From positions 11,223,818 to 11,287,817 of the forward strand of contig CM119265.1 in assembly GCA_051294375.1 (NCBI GenBank): a stretch of 64,000 nucleotides of DNA. Direction: 5' to 3'. How positions within the stretch are numbered: position 1 is the first letter of the stretch; each line of letters starts with the position of its first letter. Below the pieces are notes generated by a model that was given only the letters and a program-made list of their open reading frames with translations, did not search any database and had not been told where the DNA came from. Source of the DNA: Paraspadella gotoi (lineage: Eukaryota; Chaetognatha). Both the position numbers and the translations under genes were made by a program. This document shows positions 57,370 through 64,000 of the stretch, in pieces.

Positions 57370-57880
57370 TTTTTATTTCATTCTTCTCCTTTTCACTCTC
57401 TCTTTATTTTTATTTTTCTTTCTTTCCTTTCTATTCCTTTCTTTCGCCTTTATTCTTTCTTTCTTTCTATTCTTTTTCCTGTTCTATCTTTCTTTTTCTT
57501 CTTTTTTTCTTCTTTTTATTCTTCTTTTTCTTTCTATTCTTTCCTTTCTTTCTATTCTTTCTTTCCTTTCAATTTCTTTCTTTCCTTTCAATTCTTTCTT
57601 TCCTTTCAATTCTTTCTTTCCTTTCAATTCTTTCTTCCTTTAATTCTTTCTTTCTTTCAATTCTTTCTTTCCTTTCAATTCTTTCTTTCCTTTTTATTCT
57701 TCTTCCTTCCTTTCTTTCTTTCCTTTCTTTCTTCTTTCCTTCTATTCTTTCTTTCCTTTCTATTTTTCTTTCCTTTCTATTTCTTTCCCTTTCCTTTCTA
57801 TTCTTTTTTTCCTTTCTATTCTTTCTTCTTTTATTCTTTTTTATATTTATTCTTTTCTTTCTTTTTCTTTCTGTTTATAA
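57370..57880. repeat. Polypyrimidine tract, about 500 bp of (TTTCTTTCC)-type repeats
   Basis: Almost uninterrupted pyrimidine strand with units such as 'ttctttcctttcaattcttt'. It can form triplex or slipped structures and would be hard to assemble. The frame through it is a Phe/Leu/Ser-rich artefact. Confidence 0.9.
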
Positions 57881-57935
57881 ATTAATTTGATTTTCTCAAA
57901 TTTGATTTTTTTTTAGTATCAAAATTACTTACTTC

Positions 57936-59369
57936 TTTTTTAGTCGGATCTGCTTATCAGCAGATCCCGACTCTATAATTCACTTGTCGGTCCGTCGTCC
58001 GCCCCCTCAATATGTGTCGGGCACTAACTTATATCATGTCAGAACATCAAATTATTGATAAATTATGCAAAAAAAATTCCGTCCGTCCGTCCGTCCCACT
58101 TAGCAAAAAACACCAATTACTCGTGATTGGATGGATGGATTTGAATAAAATTTTTGTGTGTGGATAGGTAAGTGTGTGATTGAGCTGGATTGAAGTTTCG
58201 ATGAAATCGTCTGAGTGGAAATGACTTTAAATGGAAAAAAAACAAAAAATATAATTCACTATTGAACACAATTGTTCATGAGGGTGGATGGGCTGATTAA
58301 CCTGAATTTTGTATGTGGGTAGGAAAGTGTGTGATTGAACAGGAAATCAAGTTTCGATGGAATAATTGAGTGGAAATGAGTTTAAATGGAAAAAAACAAA
58401 AAAACCTGTTTCACATAATTGATTATGCTTCTTTTTTTCTTTTTATATTAAATGTAATATGCAGGCGATGTATTAATAAAACAAATAATTAATCAGTTTA
58501 ATTAATAAATTAGTAAATAAATTAATCAATAATTAATTAATTAGTCAATCAATCCGTTCATCCGGGTGATTGGCTGGTTGGATTGTAATTTAAATTTTGT
58601 GTGGGTAGGAAAACGTGTGATAAAAGCTGGATATAAAGTTTCGATGGAATCGTGTGAGTGGAAATTAGTTTAAATGGAAAAAACATAATGTCGCATTTAC
58701 TAAAATCTTTTTATTTATTTTAACCAATAAATACTCTAAAATTAATCATAATTGGATGGATAGATTGAGTTTGAATATTTTTGTGTGTGGGTAGGAAAAT
58801 ATGTGACGAAGCTTGATTATAAAGTTTCGGTGGAAACGTACCAGTGGAAATGATGTTTAAATGAAAAAAATATGAGTCACATTTTTACTTGAATTGTTTT
58901 ATTTATTTTAACCCATGATAGATTGAGATAAAATTTTGTGAGCCGGTAGGAAAGTGAGTGAAGAAGCTAGATATAAAGTTTTGACGGATAATGCAAGTTG
59001 AAAAAATTATGCAAGTTGAAAAAATGATGGCAAGTTGAAAAAATCTTAAGAGCATAAGGATCGTCACAATTGCATAAAAGAGAGAGAGAGAAAGAGAAGA
59101 AGTGAGAGAGAGAGTGAGAGAGAGAGGAAGAAGAAGATGTGAGAGAGAGAGAGAGAGAGAGAAGGAGACATAAAATAAAATAGAGGATATTTGTTTGTTT
59201 TGATAAAATGTAAACAAACATATTTTAATAACTGTCCTGACTCAATTTTAAGAACATCGATTGAATGACAAGCTGAATGTAAATTATAATTAATTATTAA
59301 AATTAATTAATTAATTAATCAATTAATTAATATCGTAGGCAGATCCGACATTGTTTGCTCAAACTTGTT
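57936..59369 (+). mobile_element. Complete HINE-like element, 1.43 kb
   Basis: The cleanest copy: starts TTTTAGTCGGATCTGCTTAT with hairpin GATCTGCTTATCAGCAGATC, then CCGTCCGTCCGTCC, internal 'gtgtgattgagctggatt' and 'gaaatcgtctgagtggaaa' modules, a GA tract and (TTAA)n. It ends CGTAGGCAGATCCGACATTG then TTTGCTCAAACTTGTT. GTCGGATCTGC and GCAGATCCGAC are the subterminal inverted repeats. No helicase or Rep. Confidence 0.75.
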
Positions 59370-59487
59370 ACCATAGAAATGATTTGAATTTTGTATGCAA
59401 TGTTTTAAAAAAATAAACCAATCTCGATATTTTATATTAATTATTTAAAAAAACCTTTTTTTACAAAAGTAATTAGGAAAATTAATT

Positions 59488-60047
59488 GAAAAAACAAGTT
59501 TGAGCAAACAATGTCGGATCTGCCTACGATAAATTAATTAATTAATTAATTAATTAATAGATTAATTAATTAAATAGATTAATTAATTAATTAATTATAA
59601 TAGATTAATTATAATTTATATATTCAGCTTGTCATATCGATGTTCCTTAAAATTGAGTCAGGACAGTTATTAAAATGTTTTGTTTACATTTTATCAAAAA
59701 CAAACAAATATCCTCTATTATCGAGCCAGGCGGGGCAAAGCCGTCTGTCTAGATTTTTTTTCGGTTTAGGCTTTCGGTCTCGCTTTTTTGCAATCATGGC
59801 TTCTGAAGTGTGATATCATAGGGAGTTGAATTTTCATATATGGCTTCTAATCATCAAGATCTTTAAAATTCTCATGTTTCATATCAATATTGGTATTTGT
59901 TTATGTTTTTATTACAAAACAAAACGTTTTAATTATATGTCGCTCCTCTCTCTCTCTCTCTTTTTCTCCGTCACTGCTTCTTCTAAAAACGAGTTTCCGG
60001 CTCTGCAGCGTCTGTCCAGCTTCTTTCTCTTTCTCTCTCTCTCTCTG

Positions 60048-60081
<34 letters not shown>

Positions 60082-60627
60082 TTTTTTACAAAAAATTTTT
60101 TAGATATAATGTGGTTCACTAATGTAAAAACGATGCCGCGAACAGGGGCGCGAACCGCGGGTCTTTGGGTAGAGAAATAGCTCACGCTACGTGCGGCGCC
60201 ATAAGTACTGCTGATTCTTTAACGAGTAAAGGGGCTGTAGAGCTCTCTCTCTCTCTCTTTTTAATTATTATATATCGCTCTTTCTCTTTTTCTCTGCAGC
60301 GGCTTGTCTCTCTCTCTCTCTCTCTTTTCTCTCTCTCTCTCTGTCTCTCTGTGTGTGTCTGTCCCTATCTGTCCGATCTTTTGCGTGATCGTTTGTTTTT
60401 TAAAAAATTCTGTGATTATTTTTTTCCTTCTAAAAACTTTTTATTATTGCCATTTATTCCGCGCTTTTTTTCAATACAAAATCCCAATATTTTCATCCGA
60501 GATTTTCGTGGATTTATCTCTTCTTTCTTTCTCTCTCTCTCTCTCTCCCTCTCTTTCTCTCTCTCTCTCTCGTCTTTCTTTCTCCTCTCTCTCTCTTCTC
60601 TCTCTCTTTCTCTCTCTCTCTTTTCTT

Positions 60628-60662
<35 letters not shown>

Positions 60663-62283
60663 TCTCTTTCACTCATACACGCATTTGTTGTTTTTATGAC
60701 TATCATCGCATCAATGAATGACAATCATCGCATCAATGAATGACAATCATCGCATCACTGAATGACTATCATCACAGCAGTGAATGACTACTCATCGCAT
60801 CAATAATTGATTATCATTGAATCAATAATCAATTCCTATAACATCAATAAATTACTATTACATCAATCAATTAGTATTACCTCAATCAATTACTAGTAAT
60901 CAACAATTCGTTATCGCATGATTCATTCGTTTTTTTCCCCGGTTTTTTTCATTAATTTTCTATGATAGTGGGCTCTGGCTCGATCTTGAGTCTTTTAAGA
61001 TTTTTTTATTTTATGTCTCCTTCTCTCTCTCTCTCTTTTCACTCTCTCTCTTTTCTCTCTCACTCTCTCTCTTCCTCCTCTCTTCTCTCTCTCTCTCTTC
61101 TTTTTATGCAATAGCGACGATCCTTATGCTTTTAAGATTTTTTTAACTTGCATCATTTTTTCAACTTTCATAATTTTTTCAACTTGCATTCCGTCAAAAC
61201 TTTATATCTAGCTTCTTCACTCACTTTCTCACCGGCTCACAAAATTTCATCTCAATCTATCATGGGTAAAATAAATAAAAAGATTCAAGTAAATGTGATC
61301 ATATTTTTTTCATTTAAACTCATTTCCACTGGTACGTTTCCACTGAAACTTTATATCAAGCTTCGTCATACGTTTTCCTACCCCACACACAAAATTTCTA
61401 CTCAATCTACCATCCAATTATGATTAATTGGAGTATTTATTGGTTAAAATAAGTAAAAGATTTTAGTAAATTCGACTTATGTTTTTTCCATTTAAACTAA
61501 TTTCCACTCACACGATTCCATCGAAATTTTATATCCAGCTTTATCACACACTTTCCTACCCACACACAAAATTTAATTCCAATCCAACCAGCCAATAACG
61601 AGTTATTGGAGCTTTTTGCTAAGATGGGACGGATGGACGGATTGATTGACTAATTAATTAATTATTGATTAATTTATTTACTAATTGATTAATTAACTGA
61701 TTAATTATTTGATTTTATTAATACATCCTGCAGTATACATTTAATATAAAAAGGAAAAAGAAGCATAATCAATTAGTAAAACAGGTTTTTTGTTTTTTCC
61801 ATTTAAACTCATTTCCACTCAAACTATTCCATCGAAACTTGATTTCCTGTTCAATCACACACTTTCCTACCCACATACAAAAATTCCAGGTCCAATCAGC
61901 CCATCCACTTACATGAGCAATTGGTGTTCAATAGTGAATATATTTTTTTGGTTTTTTTTCCATTTAAACTCATTTCCACTCGGACGATTCCATCGAAACT
62001 TAATATCCAGCTCAATCACACACTTACCTATCCACACACAAAATTTCATTTAAATCCATCCATCCAATCACGAGTAATTGGTGTTTTTTTGTAAGGTGGG
62101 ACGGACGGACGGACGGACACGACGGACGGCACGGACATCATTTTTTTTGCATAATTTATCATAATTCGATGTTCTGACATGATATAAGTGTGTGCCGACA
62201 ATATTGAGGGGGCGACCGACGGACCGAAAAAGTGAGTTATAAAAAGTGAGTTATAGAGTCGGGATCTGCTGATAAGCAGATCG
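59488..62283 (-). mobile_element. Long HINE-like element (2.8 kb), inverse of 25.0-27.8 kb
   Basis: Left end ACAAGTTTGAGCAAACAATG plus TCGGATCTGCCTACG; right end GGGATCTGCTGATAAGCAGA at 62,262-62,281, after which the usual CCGACTAAAA is replaced by 'tcgagaccg'. It contains CT microsatellites (60,010-60,680), a tRNA-like SINE head (60,135-60,199, minus), a minisatellite (60,700-60,910) and an ACGG run (62,098-62,135). Ser/Leu-rich frames at 60.2-60.7 kb are microsatellite translation. Confidence 0.7.
60135..60199 (-). mobile_element. tRNA-derived SINE head (better-preserved copy)
   Basis: Minus strand: GCCGCACGTAGCGTGAGCT (A box), about 20 bases, GCGGTTCGCGCCCC (B box), TGTTCGCGGC. The 5' GCCGC pairs with the 3' GCGGC as a remnant acceptor stem. 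Confidence 0.5.
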
Positions 62284-62505
62284 AGACCGTTTCGCCACGT
62301 TATTTTTCATTGTGTCATAAAGCAAAAATGTTGAAAAAAAGGGGTAGAATTTTGATGGGTTCCTTAGATTTCTCCACAATGTGAGGTCCGATTAAAGCGA
62401 AACTTGAGATTTACAATATTCCCGTCATTCCACATCTATCGATATAAAAATATAAGAAAAAAGCCACTGGCTTCTTTTTCTATAGCGGCTTCTTATTTTA
62501 TCTAG

Positions 62506-63199
62506 AAATCTTCGCCAGCGCGGACACGGCTTACGTATTGGCCTATTCCATCATCATGCTAACGACCGATCTCCACAGTTCCAACGTCAAAAACAAGATG
62601 ACCAAGGATCAGTACATCAAGATGAATCGTGGCATCAACGATTCCAAGGATTTGCCCGAGGCTTACCTCAGCGCCATCTACGACCAGATCAAGGGAGAGG
62701 AGATAAAGCTCAAACAAAAGAACAAGGTGCGTCAATCCCGAAATCCCATGAAGATCTCGAATATTTTAATTCTCCTCTTTTCCTCAGGGCAAAGAGACGG
62801 CGGTGATCACGACAGAGAAACAGCGTCGAATCCTCTATCACTCGGAGATGGAGCATATGGCGGCGACGTCCAAGGCGCTAATGGAGAGTTGCTCACATGT
62901 CGTCGCAAATTTCACATCGGCGATGCATCACGAGCACGTTCGGCCCATGTTTAAGGTCAGTTTTAATGTCTCCGACCGACGTTTTAGATGCCCTGATTTT
63001 TCCGCTAAAATTCAAAACAAACTTGTCAATGTGATTATTCTCTCAGCTGTGTTGGACTCCTTTTCTCGCGGCCTTCAGCGTCGGGTTACAGGACTGCGAC
63101 GATCCGGAAATCGCAAATCTTTGCCTGGACGGCATTCGTTGCGCCATAAGAATCGCCTGCATCTTTCACATGGAACTTGAGAGAGACGCTTTCGTTCAG
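62506..63199 (+). CDS. ARFGEF1/2: ARFGEF (BIG1/BIG2) block A: end of Sec7 and start of HDS1, 3 exons
   Basis: Exons 62,506-62,726; 62,788-62,955; 63,047-63,199, AG/GT and in phase. Exon 1 is the carboxy half of the Sec7 catalytic domain: [19 protein letters not shown], then the hydrophobic-groove region [15 protein letters not shown] and [17 protein letters not shown]. Exon 2 carries [16 protein letters not shown] and [10 protein letters not shown]. Exon 3 carries [14 protein letters not shown] and [19 protein letters not shown]. The invariant catalytic Glu of Sec7 lies in the preceding exon, which is not in the window. The protein continues exactly at block B exon 1 (43,236). The DCB-HUS amino half is also absent and would lie beyond the right edge if the reversed block order continues. 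Confidence 0.95.
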
Positions 63200-64000
63200 G
63201 TTTACTAATGGGGATGGATAGGAGCCGACGTCGTTCTTAGAGATCGAGAAAGATTTTTTCAATGGAGATTTTTGTACAAATCTGACTACCAAACAATATA
63301 AACGCTCCTGGGAAAAATTCCGGTAAAAAATTGATGTAAAAACAGCGGAATTATAAGTTTGTAAGAGGAAGTCAGAATCGGCGAAAATCTTAAAAGGCGA
63401 GAATGTTGAAAAAAGGGAGAGGAATTTAGGTTGTTTTTGGTCTATTTCTTCTAAATCCACAGGCCAATTTAGACGTAACTTAAGATTTACATTATTCCAG
63501 TCATTCTCTAATCTCTATCCAAAAATATAAAAATATTATGAAAAAAGGTTTGGGATCGACTATAGGAATTTGGTTCTAGTTATTAAATATGTTTTGTTTA
63601 CGTTTTATCAAAACAAACAAATTTTCTCTCTTTTTTTTATATTATTTTTATATTTTTTTCTCTCTCTCTTTTCTCTTTTAATTACATATCTCTCTCCCTC
63701 TCTCTTTTCTCTTTTTCGAGTCTGCAGCTGGCTCTGCAGGGGCTTATTCTTTTTCTCTCTTTTCTCCTGCTGCTTCTGCTGCTGCCTTTTGAATTCTTTC
63801 TTTTTTTCTGGGTGCCTCTGCTGCTGCCACTGCTGATTCGTCCGAAAACGATGTGGCTTCTCTCTCTCTCTCTATCTCTCTCTCTCTGCGTTTTAATTAA
63901 AAAAAAAATTTATGGTTCCAAATGAAAATCTTATATAAGACACAATGAAAAATGGCGTAACGTTACTGTTCCGTGCATAAAAAAAATTCACTGTTCAATA
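63200..64000. repeat. Repeats after block A
   Basis: 63,218-63,345 is the GAGCCGACGTCGTTCT family. 63,345-63,580 is nearly the same as 40,555-40,800 on the same strand. 63,580-63,900 is the CTGCTGCTTCTGCTGC and CT-rich repeat seen at 32.85-33.13 kb. 63,908-63,925 (TTTATGGTTCCAAATG) is complementary to the DIRS internal complementary core. No exon seen. Confidence 0.6.

Noticed and set aside
60165-60743. A 192-codon Ser/Leu-rich frame as a membrane protein
   Set aside because: It is CT microsatellite read in frame, inside a mobile repeat with an inverted copy at 26-27 kb.
19563-63199. Four separate paralogous ARFGEF gene fragments
   Set aside because: The four blocks never overlap in protein content, join in phase at every boundary and show no frame damage; independent decay would leave overlaps and breaks.

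Overview
This window looks like AT-rich, repeat-packed nuclear DNA from an invertebrate animal. Coding exons are short and GC-richer, introns are AT-rich and often kilobases long, splice sites are canonical GT/AG, two genes match metazoan housekeeping proteins, and degenerate TTAGGG-type repeats are present. I cannot name the species. Three host genes can be supported. (1) 1.9-4.2 kb, minus strand: a BTB/POZ-domain protein with a glutamine-rich region, open at the left edge. (2) 4.8-15.2 kb, minus strand: a complete 8-exon GMP reductase (GMPR), 351 codons, with Cys186 and Glu289 at the human positions. (3) 19.5-63.2 kb, plus strand: 19 exons of a BIG1/BIG2-type Arf guanine-nucleotide exchange factor (ARFGEF), covering the end of Sec7 through most of the HDS domains.

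The ARFGEF exons are the main oddity. They fall into four same-strand blocks. Inside each block the exons are in order, but the blocks run backwards along the window: the C-terminal block is at 19.6-20.1 kb, then 30.9-32.2 kb, then 43.2-51.3 kb, and the Sec7 block is at 62.5-63.2 kb. Read as A-B-C-D the pieces join without a missing or duplicated codon and with matching intron phase. Either the assembly has ordered contigs wrongly or the locus is block-permuted and would need trans-splicing. Repeats shared on the same strand at two of the three expected junctions favour the assembly explanation.

The rest is mostly mobile DNA, nested several layers deep. It includes Penelope-like elements with a GIY-YIG domain, hammerhead-ribozyme-like motifs and 12-14 bp target duplications (21.7-24.7, 29.5-30.1, 47.6-48.7 kb). 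There is a DIRS-type tyrosine-recombinase retrotransposon with inverted ends and an internal complementary region (52.1-57.3 kb), and a 0.7 kb non-autonomous relative with the same end architecture (46.5-47.2 kb). A repeated family has subterminal GTCGGATCTGC repeats, an ACGG microsatellite and a 3' hairpin, resembling Helentron-associated (HINE/pearl) elements. There are also near-palindromic MITEs with 8-bp target duplications, a TTAA-flanked piggyBac-like MITE, a 255-bp structured element with 4-bp target duplications in three copies, tRNA-derived SINEs, a tRNA-Leu 3' half carrying CCA, minisatellites and long pyrimidine tracts.

Assembly gaps lie at 11,125-11,149 (25 N), 17,810-17,909 (100 N) and 39,616-40,311 (696 N). 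About 2.45 kb on either side of the 25-N gap is the same sequence twice, most likely a false duplication inside GMPR intron 1.
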